Part shown: positions 29,501 to 41,150 of the stretch, piece after piece
Position numbering within the stretch: position 1 is the first letter of the stretch
How the letters are laid out: every line of letters starts with the position of its first letter
Assembly (NCBI GenBank): GCA_004764695.1
Contig: SMSO01000005.1
Location: forward strand, 1,693,501-1,757,500
Reading direction: 5' to 3'
Source: Schizochytrium sp. TIO01
Taxonomy: Eukaryota > Sar > Bigyra > Thraustochytrida > Thraustochytriidae
DNA: 64,000 bases
Position numbers and translations under genes: made by a program
The notes under the pieces: generated by a model
Seen by the model: only the letters and a program-made list of their open reading frames with translations
What the model was told of the DNA's origin: nothing
The model's database searches: none

Positions 29501-30610
29501 TTCGGTGCTTTACGTCCGCTCCCTCTTGCTCAGCGCACCCGCGTGACTAGGATGCTTACTGCGCTGCTGAGCACCAACCTTTCATCACTTTATCCACAAG
29601 AGATAGACTCAAGACTAGAATTATATGTAAAGCTCTAGTTCTTGCGTACTTTTCTTACATGTATTTGCCACTTGAATAGTTGGTAGAGTATTAGAACCTC
29701 AAGGCGTGTTGCATTATCGCTTCAATTGAACATCACTGGCGCACACCTCAACGGACCTATTTTACATCCTAGTACTACTAGTGAAACAGTCACTTTTCAT
29801 TTCTAAACTAAAATAAGAAAAAAAAAACTTGAAGGGAAGATACCAGTATAGAAGAAAATGTCAGAGAATCATTGAGTATATGGAGTACACTGCTAAGATG
29901 TATAGTAGCCCATCAAAAGGTATATGATAAAATGTGATGGTACCAGGGTGGGATATCCTGATGCGGTTTAGTTGAAAACGAACCATATGAAACATCATTC
30001 TGTTTCGTACCAATATTTTGCTATTTTAGCATTTCTGTTGTAATATGATAGGTAGGAAGGCACGCCACTTAAATTCATTGAAAGGAATGCAAAGCAGGAA
30101 AAATTGAGACATGGGAATCTGCGGATTACCAAGTAAAGAATTAGATCAATCAGCTGTACAAATTGACAGCCAAAACAAGCTAACGAAACACAACACACTA
30201 GATCATAGAAGGCAAGGGAGTTGGGGCTACTGAAAGCCTCTCTTGCCTCTTTTTACTACATTTTAGTCAAAGGTACCTTACCTACCGACTAGCTGTATTC
30301 GGCATTTAGGTATGCCAGGAAAGGGCGGCATGACAGCAAGAAGTGGAAAAAGTGCTCATGGAACGAGCAACCTGGAGGGGAGTGGAGGGCAAGGCAAGAA
30401 ATGTTGAATGGGTTGAAAAGGTGAGCGAAGAAATGCACAGAATCCGAGTAAGTAGTAGTGGTGTATCTAATACTAGTCGACAGGAGAATTAGTTTGTAAT
30501 TGTTTTTGTTTTTGTAATTGAAATCGTGGTTGTTGTAACTGATGATGCAGACAAAGTGGCGAATAAGGGCCAGAGCGTCTAGGCCGTTGATAACATGAAA
30601 GAAGTTACAT
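29501..30610. other. Intergenic region between two minus-strand genes
   Basis: 1.1 kb, AT-rich, holding the STAND gene promoter and the SLC25 3' flank. No repeat array and no protein-like frame were seen. Confidence 0.6.
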
Positions 30611-31630
30611 TTAGACACCGCTGTACTTGATACCCATGACGTCACTGAAGAAGGGTACAAGGACGGCCATGAGTGCACCAGATCCACCGAGGTGCATGGC
30701 CTTGAAGCCAAGACCAGCGTAGAGACCTCGGATTCCACTGTGGGCAACAATTTCGCGTGCAACCTGAACATGCTCCATAACACCGTTGATGGAGATTCCG
30801 TACGCAGGGCGTCCAGCCTCGGAGAAGCACTTCTTCTGCACGACACTGCGGACGACATCACCAGGGGCATTCGGGAAAGTAGCAAAGAATCCAGCGAGGA
30901 ATCCAGCGACAAGGGTAGCAATAGAGTTAGGGATTCCGACGTTGACCATGGGGGGCTCCACAGTAGTCTTCCACCACTGGAGGGTGGCGAAGAAGGTTCC
31001 GGTCCAAAAGCACTGACGCCACTGCATGCCGGCCCAGCCAACGTAGAGACCGTTGATACCACGAGTCTTGACCATTTCCCGCATGAAAATGCGTGAGTTG
31101 TTTTTGTACTTGTTGTCAACGTCGAGCTGCATTGCGATCTTGGCCACTTCGAGAGGGCTGATCATGATGATCTCAGGCACCGTGGCGAGGGCACCTGCAA
31201 TAGCCTTTTGGCCTACAGAGCAGTCCTTGACGGGCTTGCCGTGAAGGTTGTTACAGATAATGGGGAAAAAGAAGAACTTGGACACACGCATGATCGTGGA
31301 CTTGGCGATCTCAGGCAAGACACCCTTGGACACGAAGCCCTTAACTCCAAACTTGCGGTAGTACGCGCCCACGGAGAAGGGTTCTTTCGAGCCTGCAGAG
31401 GCCATCGTCAGAGCACGCATGACATCTACGGGGTACATGAGCACAGCGGTAGCTACAGCAGCGCTTGTCAGCGGCGCGAGCGTCGCGACGGCGCTCTGCT
31501 GCCCAGAGTACGCGACCACAGGCGCCAAGGTCGAAGATTTAGAGGCAGCCATGGGCGCCGGTGAAGAGACGAGACCGCAGGTCTTCTGGGCGTCGAGGCG
31601 GGCGCCCACGAGGTCGCGGAGGTTCATCAT
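30611..31630 (-). CDS. Mitochondrial carrier family (SLC25) protein
   Basis: A solute transporter of the mitochondrial inner membrane, 339 residues against a usual ~300. It has the three-fold repeat with signature motifs PVDVMR (67-72), PLEVAK (159-164) and PGDVVR (256-261), all fitting P-x-[DE]-x-x-[KR]. The surroundings (VPEIIMISPLEVAKIAMQLD; GIRGLYAGLGFKAMHLGGSGA) most resemble oxodicarboxylate-type carriers (SLC25A21 group), but the substrate cannot be fixed from this. The N-terminal ~50 residues are an extension with Arg/Lys and Ser/Ala. Two ATGs start the frame in tandem (31630 and 31627). Single exon. Confidence 0.9.
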   Translation of the reverse strand: MMNLRDLVGARLDAQKTCGLVSSPAPMAASKSSTLAPVVAYSGQQSAVATLAPLTSAAVATAVLMYPVDVMRALTMASAGSKEPFSVGAYYRKFGVKGFVSKGVLPEIAKSTIMRVSKFFFFPIICNNLHGKPVKDCSVGQKAIAGALATVPEIIMISPLEVAKIAMQLDVDNKYKNNSRIFMREMVKTRGINGLYVGWAGMQWRQCFWTGTFFATLQWWKTTVEPPMVNVGIPNSIATLVAGFLAGFFATFPNAPGDVVRSVVQKKCFSEAGRPAYGISINGVMEHVQVAREIVAHSGIRGLYAGLGFKAMHLGGSGALMAVLVPFFSDVMGIKYSGV

Positions 31631-31782
31631 TTTTTAGGAGGTGGCGAGGGGTTCGGGGCACGAGGGGGGAGCTGGCGGGATCAAGCAGCACAGTGGGGTG
31701 CGAGCAGCCCAAGGGAGTTTGCAGTTTGAAGTTTGATCGCGTGTATCATTGAGTTTGGATCATTTCCAACAACATCCAAACT

Positions 31783-31817
31783 AAAGAAAAAAAACAAAAA
31801 ACAAAAAACAAAAAAAC
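31783..31817. repeat. Poly-A/AAAAAAC repeat
   Basis: Four to five units of (A)5-7C, about 150 bases upstream of the SLC25 gene start. Confidence 0.8.
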
Positions 31818-32230
31818 AGTGAAAGAAGTAATGCTATCTACTGTTATAGTTTATGCTATCTCCCAAAGCTAAAAAACAATAATTGCGCTTGAAATGGAAA
31901 CGAAAGCCAAAGATGTCCAACTCAAAGCGCCGTGAAATGAGGCCATAAGCTGTAGAGTATCCACGGCCAGGCTTCAATGAGGGCGTCTTAACGAACGGAA
32001 CACGCCTTGATCTTTGCCCTTCCGCACCTTTCTCTCTCAGAGCTCGCCACGCGAGTGACTTCTTCTTCAAGCAGAGTGGGTATTCACTTATTACAAATCT
32101 CTTTCTTTCTTTCTGATTCCCTAATCAATCCCTTCGGCTACTGCCCACATAGCCGAAACTATAGGCCCTCAAAGAGCAGACTGAGGCGTCTCTTTTACAA
32201 TATTCATTGATTCCTTTACAATCAATTCAG

Positions 32231-32257
32231 GAAAAGAAAGAAAGAAAGAAAGAAAGA
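32231..32257. repeat. (GAAA)n microsatellite
   Basis: Six tandem AAAG/GAAA units. Confidence 0.85.
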
Positions 32258-33609
32258 TTTGACGAAATAAAATGAAACAAAGTCACTAAAAGCACATCAC
32301 AGAATCCTTAGAATCAATCGACGATCGATCTCTCTCCCTCTCTCTCCGTGGCGATAGGACCTGCGTGCCTGCTCGTCCACCTCGCAAAGGTCACACGGAT
32401 ATATATCAGCACCCGCCGTATCACAGCTCGTCGAGAGAGCCTCAGCGTCGCGCTGCCAATTCGGCATTGAGTCCCAACTAAGTAAGTAATAACGCACAGA
32501 AGAGCCGTGAAATCCTCTTTCCGTGGATACTTCATAGAACTTCTCACACCTCCAAAACAGCATACTAATACACATACTGGGAGACCTTTGGGGCGCGGGC
32601 ACTAGTGGCTTGCTATGGGAAAGGATAGGAGTGGACCTTATGTTCCTTAGCAGTAAGTAGTACTTTGGGCATTTATTTATTTATTCGTTTGCTTTGTTTC
32701 AAGAAGGACCTGGAGAGGGTAGGACGGCGCAGTTCCTGTGGAGCGAAGGCGAATGTGGCGTAGATGTAGACGAGCAGGAGAGGCGCAGGACCAAAAGTCG
32801 GGGGAGGGGTTCGAGGGAGGGCAAGGAAGCGGCGCAAACAATCAGGTCGAAAATCGATGACCGGGTCGGCGAGAGAAGTGAAGTTTGGGGCATTTCAAGT
32901 CTCGAAAACGCAATTTCTATACTGCCACATGCGCTGCAGAGCTCGGAGAAGGCCCAAGTTTGGCATGGGCATAGAGACACATGTGCTTGAGACTCTGACA
33001 AAATATCAGCTTCATTGCCCCAGTGCAAGCCTCGCTACGGGGGAACATGTGGCATTCTGGGAGGCCAATTTGCCCTCGGCGCAGATGCAGAAATCATGAG
33101 ACAGTTTCCCATAACCGCAATTGATGACGTCGCGGGAAAAACTGCGCGTCGATACACAGCATCCAATATTAAACTCCGCATCAGCTCATGCTCAGGTGCT
33201 CTTGGAATGCACCATCGACCCACAATTGCTCCAATCTTGATGCAGTTAGTGTCATTCCCTCAGAAACCGCCTCTCGGTTCACCTCAATTTCACCAAAGCT
33301 TTTGCAAAAGTTTCTGGGAATCGCGCAATTAAACCTTTGGCCCGGAATTCCGGGAGCTCAACTGCCATAGTTTTCTATTGGTTCTGAAGCTGCCCCATTT
33401 GAAAGGTGGTATTGTCAGTGGGAGGGGGTTATAGTGCAACCTTTTATTTAAGAGGCTCAAACAAAAGGCTTATATAGGTAAAGAGGTCTATAAAGAGACT
33501 TATTGAAGAAGGGCGATATCGTGGTGGAGACCAATGGAGAGCGCGACAAAGTAGAATCTGGGAGCGGAATCGTAAAGGTGGAGACTGTCTGCAAAGAACT
33601 TGGGAAATA

Positions 33610-34895
33610 ATGCCGCAGGTTTCGGAGGGAGAACGCACGTTTCTGGAGGCTGGAGCCTCGCAGGGCGTACGTGCTGATGGCAGAGGACCGCTGGACCTCC
33701 GGCATCTGGTGCTCCGCAAGGGCGTGGTGGACTTTGCTAATGGGTCTGCACTCCTCGAACGGGCCTACACTAGCGCACAGGTTCTCGCATGTGTTAAGGT
33801 GAGTTGACAATTTGCAAAAACAATATGTAGATTACCTGAACTAGAAAAGCTCAAAGGTAAATTGGGTGGTGGCAGGAAGCTACAAAGCATGCTCACGCCT
33901 ATGCTCACATCGCTGGCCATTCCTGCTCAAGTATGGCCATGTGTGTATGGAGATTTTAGCGCGAAGGCTTTAAGTGGTCTCCGAATGAAAAAAGCATTCG
34001 TGTCGATTAATGTTTGAGGAACACCAAAAGTTGTGTGGAATAATTAAGACATGGAGAGCGAGTCGCTTGCAGAGAAGCTTATGACTCTAGGGTATTGAGA
34101 GAGGTATTTAGCGAAGATATCAATCATTGATTGAGTTGGTTTTGGTTTGATAATTAATAGTGAAGTTGAGAAACTGACGAATTCTGCGTGCATTGATTTT
34201 TTTGGTTTTGAATAATGGTGGATTTAATTGAACAGCTTGAGGTGACTGATCTTGAGGATGCACAACGCACTGGTCATGGTACTTCCCGTTTTGATGTCAC
34301 TGTGGATTGTACAGCAATCGAGGCTCGCGAAGAAGATGCATCATTGCGTCGTCTTCGGGACTATTCGCGGTACTTGAGTGACCTTCTTGATGAACAACTT
34401 CAGGAGATGGTGTCTGGACGTGAACACCTGCTGGATGTGATTACGGACAAGTTTATGTGGACCATCAACTTGGATGTGGTTGTGCTGGGAACTGACGGCA
34501 ACCTCCCGGACTTGATTTCCTTGGCTGCATACGCTGCATTGAGTGATGCACGGATGCCTGCCATTGAGGTGCTTGACGGCGAGAGTGGTAACAAAGATTT
34601 CCAGGTTGACTCTGATCCTCAGGGTGCTAAACCACTTCCTCGTGAACTCCTTGAAAACATGCCTATCCGTATCTCTCTTTACCGCGTTGCCAAATCTATG
34701 ATTGTTGATGTGTCTGAAGAGGAGGACATTTGCTCTGAATTGGCCATGTCAGTGCTGGTTAACCGTCATGGTGCAATCTGTGGATCTCACATTGACCGTG
34801 CTGGTCGTCTTCCTCTTGTGGAGGTGGGCGCTCATTTTGGCACTGCGTGCCAGATTGGCGCAGAATTGTTCAAACTCTTGGATGCCAACCTCTAA
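33610..34895 (+). CDS. Exosome complex RNase PH-like subunit RRP42 (EXOSC7), two exons
   Basis: A ring subunit of the RNA exosome, acting in 3'-5' RNA processing and decay in nucleus and cytoplasm; RRP42 itself is normally non-catalytic. Exon 1 is 33610-33798 (63 codons) and exon 2 is 34236-34895. Joining them in phase 0 gives 282 residues, close to the ~290 of the family. Exon 1 carries the classic N-terminal motif RADGRGPLDLRHLVL, then GVVDFANGSALLE and VLACVK. Exon 2 continues with FDVTVDCTA, REHLLDVITDKFMWTINLDVVVL, GNLPDLISLAAYAAL and the second RNase PH lobe to LFKLLDANL. An ATG inside the intron (34215) could be mistaken for the start, but it would omit the first lobe. Confidence in the family and the splice is high. 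Confidence 0.93.
33799..34235 (+). other. RRP42 intron (GT-AG, 437 bp)
   Basis: The donor is AAG|GTGAGT and the acceptor is TTTAATTGAACAG|CTT. Phase 0 on both sides. Removing it joins VLACVK to LEVTDLEDA and restores the family alignment. It is the only intron in the window with strong support from both splice sites and protein homology. Confidence 0.9.
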
Positions 34896-36036
34896 AGATG
34901 TTGACGTTGAAATATACGAGTCTAACCCTCGGCGTCGTGGTATGGCATGGTCATCTTAGAATATCTAGCATATTTCCTGGATATGTTGTCTTTACCATCT
35001 GAGTTTGGAATCTCGTTGCCACGTCAATGCCCCAAGTCTATATGTTGGTCTGCTATAGATGCCCCTCCCTTCGACCGCAACACACCAACTTGCTAGTTAT
35101 CAGTTTAGCAAGCAAACAAAACATTACAACCTTCAATTCTCTCCCACATACACAAACAAACACGTGGCCTCGCTCATATAGTGCTCAGGATCACCACCGA
35201 AAAGGACACATTCATTTCGTGGTTCGTTTCTTCAATATGCTTTGGTTGTTGAAACCTTTGTCTAGTGCGATAGCACCAGTCATCTCTCTGTTCAAAGATA
35301 ATTTAAGCACTCTTGCGCATTTGGAAAGAGAAGAAACGACAGAATCTTGAGGACAGGTTGGAAACCACATAATTAATTCCAACTAGATAACTTTTCGTTC
35401 AAGCTTAAACAAATACTGGCCAGAGGTCCAGGAAAATTCAAGGTTTCGAGCTGCTATGACCCCTCCGAATATGTCTTTCTATTCATATCATATGTCCAGG
35501 GAAAGGAAGCACACTTCTTGAAGACGGAAAGCATGACGTTAAGTAATTTACAACAAGAATGGCTGAGCAGTAGCGAAGCCAGAATAACACGAAACCAAGA
35601 TACATCAGTCGCAGACATGTAATTAATTTTAGGTAGTCTAAAAGAGAAAACAATACACAACTACACGTACATTGATAGTCATATGTGACAAAACTAGTAA
35701 AGTAAGCAAGTCCGCGATATACATACATGCGAGGCTTGCTTATGATTGCTGAGATCCACACAGGGTTTCATTTTCTTCCACGATAGCTAAAATAGGAATC
35801 GAACTTCACACAAACGTTGGGTGATAGGCGAGAGAAGAGAGAAGAAAATTGGCAGCAAAAAGGAGGTGGATAAAGTAGACAACGAAATGAAGCAGCGAAA
35901 GTAGCAATGCTAATAGGGAGATATAGTGCGAGACTGACCTACACTAATCTCACAGGTAACTAAAACACAGATTTTGAAATAGAGCAATCCAGTAAACTCC
36001 AACAAAATTACAAGGGCAGATGCACACTGTATGATC
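34896..36036. other. Convergent intergenic region
   Basis: The 3' flanks of the RRP42 and NIPA genes; AT-rich. Frames of up to about 107 codons have no protein-like pattern. No repeats of note. Confidence 0.6.
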
Positions 36037-37929
36037 TTAACGCTTGGCTTGAGACTTCCGTTTAGATTTGCGCTGCGAGCGAGATCGATGGTGGCCCTCC
36101 TCGTCTTCATCAGAGTAATAGTGTGAATCGGTATCCTCTTCGTCTCCTTCATGGAGATCTTCCAAAGGATTCTTTCTTGAAACATTTGTGCCGTCCTCTT
36201 CGTCAGGATGCAAGAAATGATCTAGCTGATCAGCACGACGCGGACCCATGCTAAGGCTCCGAGAGGAACCAAAGTTGAGAAATTGCTCAACAACTGCAAA
36301 ACTCGAACTCTTATCTGTACGACGAGGGCTTTCAATTGAGGCCGAATCTTCATCTTCCTCTTCGCTTCCTGGTGTTCGGCGCCACGAAAACAAATTGCGG
36401 CGCTTGCTATGGTGGACAGGGTAGGCACCCGACAATTCACGGTCGTCGCCCATAAATCGAATCTTACCATCTTCGTCATGTCCAGAAATAGGTGCAGATC
36501 CACGTGCAGGAAAAGATCGATGGCGGCGGTCATCTCTAGCGCGATCTGCTTCATCTGCATTGCTTGCTCTATGCAAGAAGGTACCGACCCGCTCCAGGTT
36601 CGACTCCACTTCGCTAAGCAAAAACTCGAGCGGAATCCAGCGACCTGTGACTGCACCGTAAGGTGAAAGGTTGTTGAATTCCTGGTAGCGGCGAAAGGAT
36701 TCCCGTCTCGTTTCATCCGCCAACACTGAGTCACCGACGCTGATTGAACCAGCTCCAGTATGAGCTGTAAGTGCGTTGTTGGTGGCACTTTCCACGTCTT
36801 CTGACATGGACCCAGATCCTGTAGTGTCAGGAATACACTTGCCCTCAGACTCAAGAATGATAAGCTCCTCTGGAGTACGACTTTTGTGCTTTGCTAAACC
36901 GAGCACACCAATGATGAGGATTACCACACCAATAGGAAAGAAAATTGTCTGCAGGTGGTTGAAGTTGCGAAACTCTCCAAAATAAGCAGCACCGGCAATA
37001 ATTGTGAAGGAGACGAATACACTCTGGAAGACGGGAACAATGACGACAGCGTCAAACTCACTAAGGGCAACAGCGAGCCAGTGAATCTGGCCGAGAATTG
37101 CAAGAAACATGGCAATGATAATCAGATAGGTGACATAGTTGCTGAATTCGTGGTTGCCGCGAGCTGTTGATTTAAGGATTTCAATTGTACTTTTGGCAAA
37201 GAGAACAGATTGAGCGCCAATAAGACCAGAAAGAAGGGCGCAAAGAAGAGGAAGGATAGAGCAGAGACGCTTGTAAAACCATGATTCAGTCTTCTCTCCG
37301 TCTTGCATTGCCTTGGCTCTTTTCCGCAAAATCACGACGGCCACGTACACGAGCACAATAAGGCCACCCACCAAGACAGCATACGGAATGAAAGCAGTGC
37401 GCTTGTACAGGCACTTGAGTGAGTCTAGGGTGTAGCACTGGTTACTTTTGTCCGCAAATGCAGCGATGAGCACAATACCAGCAATGATTGCGAAGGTAGA
37501 GATAATGTCGAGTCGTGTGATGCTCTCGCCAAGCCAGAAGTTGGCAAAGAACAAGTTAGCCACCATTGTAAACCCTCCCACGGGTGTGATGAGACTCTGT
37601 GCAGCAAAACCTAAAGCTGCAAAGTCAAGAATAGCACCAACGATGACACCAAGAAGACCGAGGAGCCAAAAGGGCTGTTTCGCGTACGGCCTTGAGCGAC
37701 CATGTACAACCTCCTGAATCATGGAGTACTTTTGTGTGTTCACACCAAAGTTACTCAGGACGGAGCCAAGAATACTAATGATCACACCAATGTACCATTG
37801 GTCCTCGCTATCGTCGCTGCTGCCGCACTGATCTGCTGATGGTAAACAGTACTCATCGAGGCCTGTATCAGAGGCGTTCGAGGCCAAGAAGCGGAAGGCC
37901 TCAAAGACCAATTCCTCGGGGCTCGCCAT
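36037..37929 (-). CDS. NIPA-type magnesium transporter with long acidic C-terminal tail
   Basis: A 630-residue membrane protein. Residues about 45-347 form the NIPA/Mg-transporter domain (related to the drug/metabolite transporter fold) with about nine spans: WYIGVIISILGSVLSNFGVN, a conserved block around LDFAALGFAAQSLITPVG, NLFFANFWLGE, and later VIVPVFQSVFVSFTIIAGA. These match NIPA family positions. The usual protein is 330-450 residues; here some 280 extra residues follow, polar, Ser/Asp/Glu/Arg-rich and probably disordered and cytosolic, ending in a basic KRKSQAKR. The short N-terminus (residues 1-44) is acidic. The start context is strong (cccgATGG). Role: Mg or other divalent-cation transport, probably in an endomembrane or plasma membrane. 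Confidence 0.92.
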   Translation of the reverse strand: MASPEELVFEAFRFLASNASDTGLDEYCLPSADQCGSSDDSEDQWYIGVIISILGSVLSNFGVNTQKYSMIQEVVHGRSRPYAKQPFWLLGLLGVIVGAILDFAALGFAAQSLITPVGGFTMVANLFFANFWLGESITRLDIISTFAIIAGIVLIAAFADKSNQCYTLDSLKCLYKRTAFIPYAVLVGGLIVLVYVAVVILRKRAKAMQDGEKTESWFYKRLCSILPLLCALLSGLIGAQSVLFAKSTIEILKSTARGNHEFSNYVTYLIIIAMFLAILGQIHWLAVALSEFDAVVIVPVFQSVFVSFTIIAGAAYFGEFRNFNHLQTIFFPIGVVILIIGVLGLAKHKSRTPEELIILESEGKCIPDTTGSGSMSEDVESATNNALTAHTGAGSISVGDSVLADETRRESFRRYQEFNNLSPYGAVTGRWIPLEFLLSEVESNLERVGTFLHRASNADEADRARDDRRHRSFPARGSAPISGHDEDGKIRFMGDDRELSGAYPVHHSKRRNLFSWRRTPGSEEEDEDSASIESPRRTDKSSSFAVVEQFLNFGSSRSLSMGPRRADQLDHFLHPDEEDGTNVSRKNPLEDLHEGDEEDTDSHYYSDEDEEGHHRSRSQRKSKRKSQAKR

Positions 37930-38612
37930 CGGGTTGTGTATCTATCGGAATGGAATTCTGCTTTGCTGCTAGTCTTATCTAGCCAGCTCTTTCGCCTCTT
38001 GCAGAGAAGCAAGAGACTTGCGTGGAACCTGTAATAGTTCGAGGTCTGACTATATACAGGCCAGCCTCGCGCCTCAACGAGTGAACGCCCGCTTTACACA
38101 AATAGGATACCAGTGGGGCAATACGGAAGTCTACCACACAGCTCTAATTGTGATCAAAGCGTCAGCGCAAGTAGCGAACAGTCTTCAGCGCCACTACCAA
38201 CCGCGAGCCGAGATTCTAACTTCGCTTTCTCAAAAATTCCAGGATGTTCAATGCAGCGCGTGCAGTTCACGCGAGTTACGTCTGCTTCTTGGTCCTCAAG
38301 ACCAACGAAGTTGTCTCTATCTCACAACAGGTAATGAGATAGCTAATCGACAAATTACGCCTATGCTAATAACTTTTGCCAGCAATTCTTCTGAGATTCT
38401 GGCAAACTCGAGGCCACCGATTGAATGAAGTAGAAGGTTGTAGTGTTGTGCAAGGATACACACAGCTCTGCTCAAAGTCAGAACCCGCAAAACCCGCTCT
38501 CGGCTGTGTGTGCTCCTCGTGGCCCGGCCCGCGCCTTGTGGCAACAACCCAGTTTGGTTGCCTGGATGTGTCAATGTGGAGAGAGTTGGACAAAGTCCTT
38601 AGCGAATGCTTT

Positions 38613-38614
38613 TT

Positions 38615-38673
<59 letters not shown>
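38613..38673. repeat. (TTTC)n microsatellite
   Basis: About fifteen perfect TTTC units. Open frames through it encode only Phe-Leu-Ser runs. Confidence 0.9.
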
Positions 38674-38675
<2 letters not shown>

Positions 38676-40793
38676 TTTGACTTGGACCTGTCAAAGTTCT
38701 CTCTTTTGCTTGTACTCTGCGTCGCTGAGGAGGTACGCAGCCGAAAGAGAAATCCTCAGTGCCGCGGAAACTCAGCTAAGGCTCTCTTTCAAGGATTGCC
38801 TGCGTCCCGCTCCCCCGCAAAGCTGTTTCTTGTGCAGCTTGGAGTTGGAGGAATGGAATGGAACGAGCTAAGTTGGAAAGGACTGCAACAAGATGAAAAG
38901 AGGTCAATTGAATGAACAGATGTATGGATGACGAAGGTGAGGAGGACAGAGGCAGCGAGGCGCAAGGTCTCGTGACGGCGGTGTCGCTCAGGAGATGGAC
39001 TAGCTGGTCCCAAGCGTCTCCTTGCTTCTTTCCACTTGATTCCTTTTTGCCAGTACGAAGAGGTCGCGGGAGCAGCGCCTCGTGGTGTTGCTGGCTTCGT
39101 GCACGTGTTCGCTGATTTGGGAGCTTCTGATGAAAGGCTGATTTTTATGCGCCTGGAGTCCGGCTAGCAGAAACCGGGGTTCCGTTCAGGACACCAGGAG
39201 GGCCAGAGTGCCACAGATGAGGTCCGCTAGGCGGCACGGAGCCTGAAGGCAGAGGTTCTAGAGGTCGCAGGCGGTCTGTGACAGCCGCAGCCGCAGAAGA
39301 GAAGAAGAACCTGAAAGTTTCAACTTTGTGATCATTTTTTTCTTCTATTTTACTCTCATTTTAAAAATCTTTAAAAATCTAGTAAAACTTGAACTTGAAC
39401 TTTTTTTCATTTCCTCTGTTGCAAAAGTAAAATGACCATTTTGGAAAAATGTTCTCACTAAGCCCTATACGTTAATTAGGGAGCTGCTACGTTGTATTTT
39501 ATTCGTCTTATGGAATTCACTTTATTTGATATCGTATGTTTATAAATGGTTCTGCCTTACAAATCCGAATATCAGTATCACTTTAAGAAATGTGCCCCCG
39601 GTACCTCATCTCAATCCATAAAAAAGAATCAGCAAAACCGCTCACATCCTGAGGTTAGCAGGTATATCAGTAAAGTTTAACATTCTCTGCCAGACTCGAC
39701 TTTGGATTACAAAACCGCCTCATCCTGAGTAACTCGGTTCTTGAAGGTGGAAGTTTGACTTTAGATTCCTATTCTCTTTCCTTCTCTTCGCTAACACTCG
39801 ATAGGCACTTCTTATCCTCTAACCACAAACTAACTTCCCTTTTTCTCCCTTTATTTTAATCAACATGACTCTCTCTATTCCTTTATGTTTTTATATGATT
39901 AAAATAAAAACATAAAAACAATAAAACAACTAACTTATTTAATTTATTTAAAAAAAATTATTAAAAAAAACTTTAAAAAAAAACTCTCAATTAAGATATT
40001 ATTTGTCCTTTTCTTTCTTTTGTTTCTTGTGCACTGCTTCCTTCTTGTGCACAACCTCAAGGGTGTACTTTGCAATTATAACCGAAACCTACAGCGTTAC
40101 AACTTATCTCATAGCCTATACGTTTCTGTGAAACCCACTTTTACGTCCAGAGTACCCCTAGAGACGACCGCTGCTGTGGAGGCGCGGAGAGCTGGACAGA
40201 GTACGCCATCACTGTCAAAGTCATCGCGACGAAGATGTTCTGCTCTGCTCTCCGGAAGGAAGGAAGGAATTGGGGCGGGCGGATACGGGATACTGCCTGG
40301 GTGGCCACGACACCACGGAGATCAGAAGCGATGAAGCTGCTCGCCGGGCCGTCTCCTGCGAAGGTTCAGAGGGTCTGCACCTCCCAAGTCGCCTTCGCCA
40401 TCGGCTTAGCGAACGTTTCACGCAGCTTTTAATAAGAATATGATGTAAGTATTTATTACTTTTTTCTTTTACTTAAAAAAAAAAAAAAATAAAAATAAAA
40501 AAGGCTTTAGCATGAATTCTTAATTAAAGGTCATGCGGCTGTAGATTTGATGGTTTATGGCTGATTTTAAGGCTGACTTGAAGACTCGGAGCTTAAGCAA
40601 ATTCACGGATGCGCGTGGAGTTGTAGGCGCTAAGCGATTGGCTTTCGGATAATTCAGACGCTCGCATTGCCTGGTTGGTTGACGTGTTTGTGTGTTTGGA
40701 GAGAGAGAGAAAAAGCTTCGCAAAAGGCACCTGCACGACGTTTGGTGAAAATGGAAATATTTTGCGGTGTTGCATATCTCATTTTGTCGGACT

Positions 40794-41150
40794 TTATACA
40801 TACCGAAGTATCCACGGGACTCCACTTGGAGCCGTTCGTTTGCAGGGCGTAAACATCGATTCCTGGTTGGACTCGATGTCTGAAGGTCCATCAAAAACTG
40901 TGCAAGGTCTCGAGTCACTCGCATTTGGATCTTCCCTTACTTTCAAGATATCCATGGTATCCAGACCACCGTCTGAAATCCATTCATAGTTCTCAAAAGC
41001 GCTGCCAGGCAATTGAAGAGGTTTCTGCGATTAGACTTCTTGGAGACCATGGATGTTTCAAAGCAAATGGAATAATCCACTCCATGAGTTCGAACGAGGC
41101 GGCCGATTTTGATTTGGCCTCAGGTTTCTGAATACCTTTGATTCGATACG
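40794..41150 (-). pseudogene. Broken protein-like sequence, family unknown
   Basis: Two overlapping minus-strand frames both look protein-like: one of about 46 codons (KPEAKSKSAASFELMEWIIP onward) and, shifted, one of 72 codons (AFENYEWISDGGLDTMDILK onward). Each ends where the other could continue, as in a frameshifted relic. No family was recognised, so it could also be chance. Confidence 0.2.

Larger units (their letters stand above)
31631..33609. other. Divergent intergenic region between SLC25 and RRP42 genes
   Basis: 2 kb with an (AAAAAAC)n tract near 31783-31817, a GAAA array at 32231-32257 and mixed sequence. A few 80-110-codon frames around 32690-33330 overlap on both strands and match nothing I recognise. 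Both promoters lie here. Confidence 0.55.

Noticed and set aside
33015-33332. 105-codon frame upstream of RRP42
   Set aside because: Overlapping frames on both strands look equally plausible, and no family was recognised. It lies in the probable promoter region.
38018-38428. 136-codon + frame upstream of the NIPA gene
   Set aside because: It has no ATG (opens at TTG), no recognised motif and overlapping frames on the other strand. It could be an exon, but nothing supports it.
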